A stretch of DNA of 30,618 nucleotides, from positions 1-30,618 of the forward strand of contig NZ_DHDZ01000011.1 of assembly GCF_002399615.1 (NCBI RefSeq). Reading direction: 5' to 3'. Positions 23,852 through 30,618 of the stretch are shown here, piece after piece. Position 1 is the stretch's first letter, and every line of letters begins with the position of its first letter. This stretch comes from Pedobacter sp. UBA4863 (lineage in GTDB: Bacteria; Bacteroidota; Bacteroidia; Sphingobacteriales; Sphingobacteriaceae). The notes under the pieces were generated by a model, which made no database searches, had not been told where the DNA came from, and saw only the letters and a program-made list of their open reading frames with translations. A program made the translations under genes and the position numbers.

Positions 23852-24706
23852 TTAAACCAATTTCTTCTTTAACAGCCCTATAGTACGTTGCCACGCCAAT
23901 TTAGCGGCAGCCTCGTTATACCTAGTTGGCGAGGTATCATTATTAAAAGCGTGGTTTACCCCTTCATAAATATACAATTGATAATCAGTTTTAGCTGCTT
24001 TTAAGGCTTCTTCGTATATTGAAATACCTGCGTTGATGCGCTCATCTAAACTGCCGTAATGCAACAATAAACTTGCTTTAATTTTTGGCACATCTGCGGC
24101 CTTAGCTTGCGAACCATAATAAGCCACTGCCGCATTTAACAACGGATCTGCAACGGCTAATTTATTGGCCATGGCACCGCCCCAACAAAATCCAACTACA
24201 CCAGTTTTACCATTCCCCAACGGGTGCGCCCGCAAGAAATCTAATGCTTTCAAATAGTTTTGCAGGTTTTTCTCCACATCCAATTTTCCAATCAGTTCTC
24301 TGCCTTTATTCTCGTCTTCGGGTGTACCTCCCACGGGCGAAAGCGCATCTACCCCTAAAGCTATAAAACCTGCCAATGCCACACGTTTCGTTACATCTTT
24401 AATATGCGGCGTTAAACCTCTGTTTTCGTGGATAACGACCACCGTTCCTAGCTTTTCCTTATTGCCTTTTGGCATTGCAAACAATCCTTTCATATTACCC
24501 TCTACCCCTGGAAAAGTAACATCTTCAGTAAACACCTCTTCACTGCTTACGGTTGCCGCTACCGCATAATTACTTTCTAAACTGGGCAATATAGTTAAGG
24601 CCAAGGCAGTACTTCCTGTTAAAACAACCAGCTTTTTCATAAACTCCTTACGGCTAATTTGGCTGTGGGTATAAGAATCGTACAGGTTAATAATTTTCTG
24701 ATCCAT
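23852..24706 (-). CDS. Dienelactone hydrolase family protein, possibly exported
   Basis: A 284-residue alpha/beta hydrolase of the dienelactone hydrolase (DLH/YghX-like) family. The triad is Cys174 in GFCWGG, Asp221 in GSLDERI and His252 in NHAFNND; HENRG (93-97) is the usual oxyanion/acid motif. The first 50 residues hold SRKEFMK (18-24), then a hydrophobic stretch (25-40) and AVAA, like a Tat signal with Lys in place of the second Arg. Export by Tat is therefore possible, and fits similar proteins, but is not certain. Substrate unknown. The gene starts 96 bases downstream of the receptor gene and beyond its terminator, so it is probably transcribed separately. Confidence 0.88.
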   Translation of the reverse strand: MDQKIINLYDSYTHSQISRKEFMKKLVVLTGSTALALTILPSLESNYAVAATVSSEEVFTEDVTFPGVEGNMKGLFAMPKGNKEKLGTVVVIHENRGLTPHIKDVTKRVALAGFIALGVDALSPVGGTPEDENKGRELIGKLDVEKNLQNYLKALDFLRAHPLGNGKTGVVGFCWGGAMANKLAVADPLLNAAVAYYGSQAKAADVPKIKASLLLHYGSLDERINAGISIYEEALKAAKTDYQLYIYEGVNHAFNNDTSPTRYNEAAAKLAWQRTIGLLKKKLV

Positions 24707-24745
24707 GGGTTTGGATTGAGGTTTATTCTAAGGTAGCACTAAACG

Positions 24746-24776
24746 CAAAAATCCCCAAGCAAAAGCTTGAGGATTT
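24746..24776 (-). terminator. Terminator of the Oar-like TonB-dependent receptor gene
   Basis: Read on the minus strand, AAATCC-t-CAAGC pairs with GCTTG-g-GGATTT around TTTT, followed by a T run (plus 24747-24751). It lies about 27 bases after the receptor stop codon. Confidence 0.75.
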
Positions 24777-24802
24777 AACTATTGTAGTTTACTATTTACA
24801 AA

Positions 24803-27800
24803 TTAGTTGAATGTATAACGGAAACCAAATTGCATATAATAAGTAGAAGAAATAGAAGTTAAATCTCTAAACGTACTTGTAATAGGCAAACCTCTATCAG
24901 TAGCTAGCCAAAATAATGGCTTAGTAGCACCTCCTGGAGTTAAAGCCGCAGCATTTCTAGGATTTAAAATTGCTCTTTGGTTTGTTTGTTTTACTAATCC
25001 CCAATTCTTGTTAATGAAGTTACCTACATTAAAAATATCCCAAGTAAACTGCAGTGAGTTTTTCTTACCACCAACATTTACAAAAATGTCTTGCAACAAC
25101 TTCACGTCAACCTGATTTCTCCATGGAAACTGAGCTCCATTACGTTCTGCATATTGACCTTTCCTTGAACTTAAATATGCGTCTTGCTCAATATACCTAA
25201 AGAATAGATCTTTTTGAGCTTGGTTAGAATAAACTACCCCACCAATAGTTTGAGGTTCGAAGTCGATCTCAGATGCATCTTTAGGAATATAAATCAAATC
25301 TGCATTTGCTCCATCACGGTTAATATCCCCTGTTAGATTTCCTGCACTGCCTCCGTACACGTAAGAAAATCTACCATCAATTGATCCTTGATAAAACAAT
25401 GACAATGTAGTTTTAGCGTGCTTAAAGAACTCTTTACCATATGAAATTGAAGCTACAACTCTATTAGGCACTACATAACTAGCATAACTCAACTCTTGAC
25501 TATTAGAACCATTAACTGTTGGTGTACCAGCCCAAGCACTTCCTGCTTGATCACCACTTCCATCATATAGATTCTTAGCTCCAGACTTAGTATAAGCTAA
25601 TGTTGCTGCAAATCCGTTAGAGAATTGCTTTTCTAATTTAGCAGTTACCGCATAGTAATGTCCTTTAGAACCATTCTCTAAACGGTAGGTATTAAATGCA
25701 CCGCCTGTTGTAGTAGATGGCTGACCATTGTTTAACTTAACAATATATTTATCTGAATTTGAATTCGGATAAATCACTCTATTATCTGCATAACCAGATA
25801 CATTTAATGCTGAAGGTGTTTTTAAGTTAACATTGTTCCAAAATGCAGTATTTATATCTGAATTATAAATACCCTCTAAAGTACCTATAACCCCACCTGG
25901 CAACTTAGCATCAATTGCTAAACTAGTTTTCCAAGTTTGAGGCATTTTTAAATCAGGAGAGATAACAGTTATAGCGCTAGGCAAAATGGTTCCTGCTGCT
26001 GGTTGAGTAGCCGGGCGATATGCATTAGGATCTGGATTAAAAACACCAGGAACTGTTGGATAAGATGTATTGCCCGCTCCCCAAGTTTCCGTAACTTGTA
26101 ATAAGCCAGCATCTCCTGCTTGGTTAACTATCCATACGAACGGGAACTTTCCTGTAAAAATACCTGAACCACCTCTAACCTGCACAGATCTATCTCCTTT
26201 AACATCCCAATTGAAAGAAGCACGAGGAGAAAACATTAGATTAGCCTTAGGCAACTCAGCAGTACTTAACTTCATTCCATTGGCAAAAGTTTGATTAGCC
26301 AATAATGGATGCTCTTTCATTGCTTTTGGATAAGTAGGCAAATCTAAACGCAAACCAACTGCAAATTTGAAACGATCAGTAAGTTGAATTTCATCTTGAC
26401 CATAAACAGAATACTGTGCTGATTTAAAGTTAGGAAATGCTTGCGCATAACCAGGCTCTAATGAATAAGTTAAAGCATAGTTAGCAGGTAGTTGATTGGT
26501 TAAAAAATCATTCAAAGAATTGTATCTATAATAACTCGTTCCATAACGTTGAAAGCCATTAGTTGTGGAATTGAAATCTAATTGAAAACCAGCAGTAAAA
26601 TTATGTTTACCAGATGACCATTTTAAATTATCAATAATTGACGTTGTTTTTACATCACGTAAATTTCCATAGGTAAATAATTCATAGCCGAAAGATGTAT
26701 ATGGTGTTCCTCCTTCTAAAATATCTACAAAAGGAAACGGATCACTATCCGAACTTCTTGGATCATTTTGATTAGTGTATGAAGCTCTCAATGTGTTGGT
26801 AAACCTGCCTAATTGTGAATTTAACTCTCCAGATAATGAATAAAAGTTTGCTTCCTGATAATAATTAGCAGATGAGAATTGTAAACTATTAACACCCGTT
26901 CTACCAGCACCCGAACTAAAACTAGAAGGAGCAGCAGAAGTGTTGTTAACCATAGAAGGATCCTTACTTTCTACTTGACTGTAACGAATGTTTAATTTAT
27001 GTTTATCATTAATATTCCAATCGATACGTCCTAATAAATTCAAGCGCTCCGCAGCAAAGCTATAACCTTGATAAACACCTGGATCATATCCATAATTATT
27101 AATCAAAAATTCTTTTAATTTATTTAAATCTGACACAGTTGGTCTAGACACGTTGTTTCCAAAAGTACCAGCTGTGGTGGCAGCAATTTGTTGCTGACCT
27201 GGTCTCGTAGTTTTTTGTTGTTCTACGTTCATAAAGAAGAACAATTTATTCTTGATAATTGGACCTCCAAATCTAGCTCCGTAAGTTTTATCATCTAACT
27301 CGCCTCTTGTCAAATCAAAGTTACCAACATGTCTTCCCTGCTGATTTTGATTTCTGAAGTAAGTATAAACTGAACCAGAAAACTGATTTGTACCAGAACG
27401 AGTTACAGCATTCATTGAGCTACCAATAAAGTTACCTTGAGTTACATCGTAAGGCGTTACATTGATTGATATTTGCTCTAACGCATCTAATGAAATTGGA
27501 GAACCGTTAGCTGGTAAATTTCCACCAATACCAAAATTATTATTAAATTCAGAACCATCTACAGTGAAGTTGTTTTGTCTGTAATTACCTCCTCCAATAG
27601 AAGTTCCATTTGCTTGAGGAGTTAAACGTGTTAAATCATTTAAACTTCTGGTGATTGAAGGTAAAACTTGAATTTCCCTATTACTAATATTTGTGGTAGC
27701 TCCATTTCTATTAGAATTCATAATAGAATTAGTAGCAGCACCTATAATCTTCACTTCTGCCAATGTTGAGCTATTATCTTGAAGCGTAACATTTAAAACA

Positions 27801-28114
27801 AATGGTTCTGCCAATTTTAGAAAAACATCACTAATTGTCTGTGTTTTAAAGCCGACAAAGCTAATTTCAACAGTGTAAGGTCCGCCAACACGCATATTTC
27901 CTATTGTATAACGGCCATCGTTATTGGTAATAAGTGAATAAGTTGTTCCTGTAGGAGTGTGCCTTGCTTTAATGCTTGCACCTGGTAAAGCTCCTTTCGA
28001 ATCTCTAACCGTACCCGTCATTGATGAAGTAGTTACCTGTGCGCTCACCGAACCCACAAAACCAACTACCACAAAAACAACCGTTACAATTTTTAATAGT
28101 AAAGATTTTTTCAT
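24803..28114 (-). CDS. TonB-dependent receptor, Oar-like, with carboxypeptidase-regulatory-like domain
   Basis: A 1103-residue outer-membrane protein. Signal peptide about 1-25 (ends GSVSA-Q); a CarboxypepD_reg-like beta-sandwich at about 30-112 (SMTGTVRDSKGALPGASI); a plug region at about 125-240 with NNFTVDGSEFNNNFG and PYDVTQGNFIGSSMNAVTRS; then a beta-barrel to the end, which closes with the aromatic-rich strand QFGFRYTFN. The layout is that of Oar-type receptors rather than SusC: there is no SusD-like lipoprotein gene beside it and no polysaccharide-utilisation enzymes. The ligand cannot be read from sequence; for related proteins peptides or proteins have been proposed. Single gene, own promoter region and terminator. 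Confidence 0.93.
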   Translation of the reverse strand: MKKSLLLKIVTVVFVVVGFVGSVSAQVTTSSMTGTVRDSKGALPGASIKARHTPTGTTYSLITNNDGRYTIGNMRVGGPYTVEISFVGFKTQTISDVFLKLAEPFVLNVTLQDNSSTLAEVKIIGAATNSIMNSNRNGATTNISNREIQVLPSITRSLNDLTRLTPQANGTSIGGGNYRQNNFTVDGSEFNNNFGIGGNLPANGSPISLDALEQISINVTPYDVTQGNFIGSSMNAVTRSGTNQFSGSVYTYFRNQNQQGRHVGNFDLTRGELDDKTYGARFGGPIIKNKLFFFMNVEQQKTTRPGQQQIAATTAGTFGNNVSRPTVSDLNKLKEFLINNYGYDPGVYQGYSFAAERLNLLGRIDWNINDKHKLNIRYSQVESKDPSMVNNTSAAPSSFSSGAGRTGVNSLQFSSANYYQEANFYSLSGELNSQLGRFTNTLRASYTNQNDPRSSDSDPFPFVDILEGGTPYTSFGYELFTYGNLRDVKTTSIIDNLKWSSGKHNFTAGFQLDFNSTTNGFQRYGTSYYRYNSLNDFLTNQLPANYALTYSLEPGYAQAFPNFKSAQYSVYGQDEIQLTDRFKFAVGLRLDLPTYPKAMKEHPLLANQTFANGMKLSTAELPKANLMFSPRASFNWDVKGDRSVQVRGGSGIFTGKFPFVWIVNQAGDAGLLQVTETWGAGNTSYPTVPGVFNPDPNAYRPATQPAAGTILPSAITVISPDLKMPQTWKTSLAIDAKLPGGVIGTLEGIYNSDINTAFWNNVNLKTPSALNVSGYADNRVIYPNSNSDKYIVKLNNGQPSTTTGGAFNTYRLENGSKGHYYAVTAKLEKQFSNGFAATLAYTKSGAKNLYDGSGDQAGSAWAGTPTVNGSNSQELSYASYVVPNRVVASISYGKEFFKHAKTTLSLFYQGSIDGRFSYVYGGSAGNLTGDINRDGANADLIYIPKDASEIDFEPQTIGGVVYSNQAQKDLFFRYIEQDAYLSSRKGQYAERNGAQFPWRNQVDVKLLQDIFVNVGGKKNSLQFTWDIFNVGNFINKNWGLVKQTNQRAILNPRNAAALTPGGATKPLFWLATDRGLPITSTFRDLTSISSTYYMQFGFRYTFN

Positions 28115-28167
28115 GCTCTTTTTTAAATGAATTAATTGTTTTGTTAAAATATGTTAAAATACCGCTG

Positions 28168-28201
28168 CAAATCTAGGTATTAATTTCATTACAGCCCACA
28201 A
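28168..28201 (-). promoter_or_regulatory. Candidate promoter of the receptor gene: TAGATTTG with TTG upstream
   Basis: The minus strand has TAGATTTG (28168-28175), a full -7 match, and a TTG at 28199-28201 with a spacer of 23 bases, longer than usual. The leader would be about 45-50 bases. The 336-base spacer it belongs to (28115-28450) also holds TTATCCACA (28236-28244) and the lpdA box, and no ORF. Confidence 0.45.
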
Positions 28202-28235
28202 CCTAATGTTAAATTATTATTAACTATTGCAAAAC

Positions 28236-28244
28236 TTATCCACA
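28236..28244 (+). other. Second TTATCCACA DnaA-box-like 9-mer
   Basis: A perfect copy of the consensus DnaA box in the middle of the divergent spacer between the receptor and lpdA. It is isolated, with no further perfect box in this spacer. Confidence 0.3.
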
Positions 28245-28402
28245 CTTAACAAACTATAAACTAAGTAATAATGGCACCATACTTATAGCACTGTATCAAA
28301 TTATCAAGCCTTTACACAAAGTTTTACCAATCTTTCATCTTATAACCCAATTTATTGCAATTACGTTATGAGCTAATCGTATGTTTTAATCAACATTTTT
28401 TT

Positions 28403-28410
28403 TAATTTTG
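28403..28410 (+). promoter_or_regulatory. TAATTTTG -7 box of lpdA
   Basis: Full TAnnTTTG match, leader of about 35 bases to the ATG at 28451. At the ideal -33 spacing the sequence is ATG followed by TTTT, a partial match. Confidence 0.5.
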
Positions 28411-28450
28411 GCAGCAAATTATTACGTTAATTTCCCTTTAAATTAAGAAT

Positions 28451-29839
28451 ATGAACTACGATTTAGTTGTACTAGGTAGCGGTCCGGGCGGATATGTTAC
28501 TGCCATTAGAGCGTCGCAATTAGGAATGAAAGTTGCTATTGTAGAACGCGAATCATTGGGTGGAATTTGCCTTAATTGGGGCTGTATCCCTACCAAGGCC
28601 TTATTAAAAAGCGCACAGGTTTTCGAATATATCAATCACGCAGCCGATTATGGCATTAGTACCTCAGCAGCTAAAGCAGATTTCAATGCGGTAGTGAAGC
28701 GCAGTCGCGATGTTGCCGAAGGCATGAGCAAAGGCGTTCAATTCTTAATGAAGAAGAACAAAATTGAGGTAGTAATGGGCACCGGTAAAGTTAAAGCCGG
28801 CAACAAGGTTGAAGTTAAGGGAGCTGATGGTTCTCAGAAAGAACTTTCGGCTAAAAGCATAGTAATTGCTACTGGCGCTCGCTCTAGAGAATTGCCAAAT
28901 TTAAAGCAAGACGGTAAAAAAGTAATTGGCTACCGTCAAGCAATGGTGTTACCGCAACAACCAAAATCTATGGTGGTAGTAGGCTCTGGCGCCATTGGTG
29001 TAGAGTTTGCTTACTTCTACGCCACTATGGGCACCAAGGTTACCATCGTAGAATTTATGGAAAACATTGTTCCGGTAGAAGACGAAGATGTTTCTAAACA
29101 ATTGTTACGCAGCTTAAAGAAAACAGGTATCGATATCATGACCTCTTCATCGGTAGAGTCTGTAGATACAAGTGGTGCAGGCTGTAAAGTTCAAGTTAAA
29201 ACTGCAAGCGGCATGCAAACCATCGAATGCGATATTGTACTTTCTGCAGCAGGTGTAGTGGCCAACATAGAAAACATTGGCTTAGAAGAAGTAGGCATTA
29301 AAACCGATAAAGGTAAAATTGTTGTTGACGAATATTACAACACTTCTGTAAAAGGTTACTATGCCATTGGCGATGTGGTTCCCGGTCAAGCTTTAGCGCA
29401 TGTGGCTTCTGCCGAAGGCATTATCTGTGTAGAAAAAATTGCCGGCCAACACGTAGAGCCGTTAGACTATAACAATATTCCGGGCTGCACCTACTGCTCG
29501 CCAGAAATTGCATCTGTAGGTTATACAGAAAAAGCTGCTAAAGCTGCCGGCTATGAGTTAAAAATAGGAAAATTCCCATTCTCTGCCTCTGGTAAAGCCA
29601 GTGCAGCTGGTGCAAAAGATGGTTTCGTAAAATTAATTTTCGATGCCAAATACGGCGAATTATTGGGCGCACATATGATTGGGGCCAACGTAACCGAAAT
29701 GATTGCCGAAATTGTTGTTGCCCGTAAACTAGAAACTACCGGCCACGAAATGATTAAAGCAGTGCACCCACACCCTACCATGAGCGAAGCCATTATGGAA
29801 GCTGCCGCTGATGCCTACGGTGAGGTAATACATTTATAG
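28451..29839 (+). CDS. lpdA: Dihydrolipoyl dehydrogenase (E3)
   Basis: This FAD enzyme reoxidises the dihydrolipoyl groups of 2-oxo acid dehydrogenase complexes and of the glycine cleavage system, reducing NAD+. The 462-residue protein has the FAD motif GSGPGG (9-14), the redox disulfide GGICLNWGCIPTKA with Cys40 and Cys45, the NAD motif GSGAIG (178-183), the second FAD motif YAIGDV (about 304-309), and the C-terminal catalytic His441/Glu446 in HPHPTMSE. No E1 or E2 genes are next to it, so it probably serves complexes encoded elsewhere. It has its own promoter and terminator. Confidence 0.95.
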   Translation: MNYDLVVLGSGPGGYVTAIRASQLGMKVAIVERESLGGICLNWGCIPTKALLKSAQVFEYINHAADYGISTSAAKADFNAVVKRSRDVAEGMSKGVQFLMKKNKIEVVMGTGKVKAGNKVEVKGADGSQKELSAKSIVIATGARSRELPNLKQDGKKVIGYRQAMVLPQQPKSMVVVGSGAIGVEFAYFYATMGTKVTIVEFMENIVPVEDEDVSKQLLRSLKKTGIDIMTSSSVESVDTSGAGCKVQVKTASGMQTIECDIVLSAAGVVANIENIGLEEVGIKTDKGKIVVDEYYNTSVKGYYAIGDVVPGQALAHVASAEGIICVEKIAGQHVEPLDYNNIPGCTYCSPEIASVGYTEKAAKAAGYELKIGKFPFSASGKASAAGAKDGFVKLIFDAKYGELLGAHMIGANVTEMIAEIVVARKLETTGHEMIKAVHPHPTMSEAIMEAAADAYGEVIHL

Positions 29840-29965
29840 TTAACCTAATCGGTTAATCGGTCAAACTGTTTAAATTGGTTAATTGTTACTATTACAATTA
29901 GCCAATTTTTGTTTTAAAGCTTACTTTAGAAACGATTTACCAAATCATCAATTAACCAGTTAACC
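29840..29965. repeat. Cluster of GGTTAA/TTAACC words after lpdA
   Basis: Five copies of the hexamer or its complement occur in 126 bases: TTAACC at 29840, 29952 and 29960, and GGTTAA at 29851 and 29877. The first pair forms a 6-bp hairpin and the third is in the terminator stem. TTAACCAGTTAACC (29952-29965) is a close direct pair. No ORF is present. Confidence 0.5.
29873..29915 (+). terminator. Terminator of lpdA
   Basis: A 14-bp stem with one G-T pair (AATTGGTTAATTGT at 29873-29886 with ACAATTAGCCAATT at 29894-29907) has a 7-base loop and is followed by TTTGTTTT. Confidence 0.75.
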
Positions 29966-30044
29966 AAAATACATTCCGACAAACTCAATATGGTTCTGCA
30001 ACAGTAGCAAATCGTAATTCGTAAATCTAGAAACGTAAATCATC

Positions 30045-30618
30045 ATGAAACTCTACACCATCAACACCGGAAATTTCAAATTAGACGGCGGAGCCATGTT
30101 TGGCGTTGTACCCAAAACCATCTGGCAAAAAACAAACCCTGCAGACGAAAATAACCTTTGCTCTTGGGCAATGCGATGCTTATTGATTGAAGATGGCGGC
30201 AGGTTAATTTTGATTGACAATGGACTGGGAAATAAACAGGACGACAAATTCTTTGGTCATTATTATTTACATGGCAACGATACCTTAGATAAGTCTTTAG
30301 CGGCACATGGTTTCCATAGAGATGATATTACAGATGTTTTTTTAACCCACCTACATTTCGACCATTGCGGCGGCTCTATAGAAAGGTACGGCGATCAGCT
30401 TCGCCCAGCGTTTAAAAATGCCATTTATTGGAGCAACCAACAACATTGGGATTGGGCTACAACACCAAACGCAAGAGAAAAAGCATCCTTTCTAAAGGAA
30501 AATATCATCCCTATCCAAGAAAGCGGGCAACTAAAATTTATACCCACGCAGCAAAACGTACATCTTCACGATGGCATTAACATCCGCTTTGCCTACGGAC
30601 ATACCGATGCCATGATGC
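30045..30618 (+). CDS. MBL-fold metallo-hydrolase, 3' end outside the window
   Basis: The reading is open from ATG 30045 to the window edge, giving 191 residues. It shows the metallo-beta-lactamase fold: LILIDNGLGNK (54-64), the zinc motif HLHFDH (102-107), and AYGHTDAMM at the edge, corresponding to the next metal His. It starts without a signal peptide and resembles lactonase-like MBL hydrolases; the substrate cannot be told. The final third, including the last metal ligand, is missing. No stop codon is seen because of the cut, so the gene is partial but not broken. Confidence 0.85.
   Translation, partial: MKLYTINTGNFKLDGGAMFGVVPKTIWQKTNPADENNLCSWAMRCLLIEDGGRLILIDNGLGNKQDDKFFGHYYLHGNDTLDKSLAAHGFHRDDITDVFLTHLHFDHCGGSIERYGDQLRPAFKNAIYWSNQQHWDWATTPNAREKASFLKENIIPIQESGQLKFIPTQQNVHLHDGINIRFAYGHTDAMM

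Noticed and set aside
24803..28114. SusC of a polysaccharide utilisation locus
   Set aside because: No SusD gene or glycoside hydrolases adjacent; domain layout fits Oar-like receptors.
28115..28450. Replication origin suggested by TTATCCACA and A+T-rich spacer
   Set aside because: Only one perfect box, no cluster, and no dnaA, dnaN or gidA nearby.
1..30618. CRISPR array, prophage, toxin-antitoxin or defence island
   Set aside because: No regularly spaced repeats, no phage structural, nuclease-helicase or toxin-like genes beyond the housekeeping-type nuclease and ATPase described.

Overview
The window looks like chromosomal DNA of a Bacteroidota bacterium, most likely Sphingobacteriaceae (Pedobacter-like). 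The reasons are the A+T-rich composition, promoters of the TAnnTTTG type, a TonB-dependent Oar-like receptor with a regulatory carboxypeptidase-like N-terminus, a NusB about twice the usual length, the nusB-DUF1573-yajC-YbbR-coaE order, and small Bacteroidota families (DUF3276, DUF5362-like, DUF5522-like). I see no prophage, conjugative element, CRISPR array, intact insertion sequence or recognisable defence island.

Layout. 1-2.7 kb: a secreted S9 peptidase with its own terminator. 2.7-3.06 kb: a spacer with an 87-base imperfect inverted repeat. 3.06-5.7 kb: DinB-like protein, truA and a short MutS-like ATPase on the plus strand. 5.8-6.2 kb: a tiny Lys/Pro-rich protein and tRNA-Arg(CCG) converging on one hairpin. 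6.3-8.4 kb: mgtE and a DUF4256 protein. 8.65-9.74 kb (minus): ychF. 9.97-10.45 kb: a small membrane protein whose stop overlaps that of a convergent class-A-beta-lactamase-like hydrolase. 11.5-13.8 kb (minus): a DUF3276 PUR-like protein and an ABC half-exporter. 14.0-20.0 kb (plus): amino-acid dehydrogenase, nusB, DUF1573 lipoprotein, yajC, YbbR-like protein, coaE, a ligase-associated-type exonuclease and a 50-aa Cys-rich gene. 20.05-22.55 kb (minus): a second S9 peptidase (DPP IV type) split by a frameshift at a run of ten A. 22.9-24.7 kb: polysaccharide deacetylase lipoprotein and a convergent dienelactone hydrolase. 24.8-28.1 kb (minus): a large Oar-like TonB-dependent receptor. 28.45-29.84 kb: lpdA. 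30.05 kb to the end: an MBL-fold hydrolase cut by the window edge.

Most of this is housekeeping or common accessory content: tRNA modification and charging, Mg2+ uptake, transcription/secretion/CoA genes, and envelope hydrolases. The points most worth a second look are the A10 frameshift in the S9 peptidase, the lone ABC half-exporter with Asp in place of the catalytic Glu, the beta-lactamase-like protein with a shortened omega region, the unlisted 50-aa Cys-rich gene, the palindromic and word-repeat spacers, and two promoters placed exactly 7 bases before a start codon. I did not find a convincing new multi-gene system.
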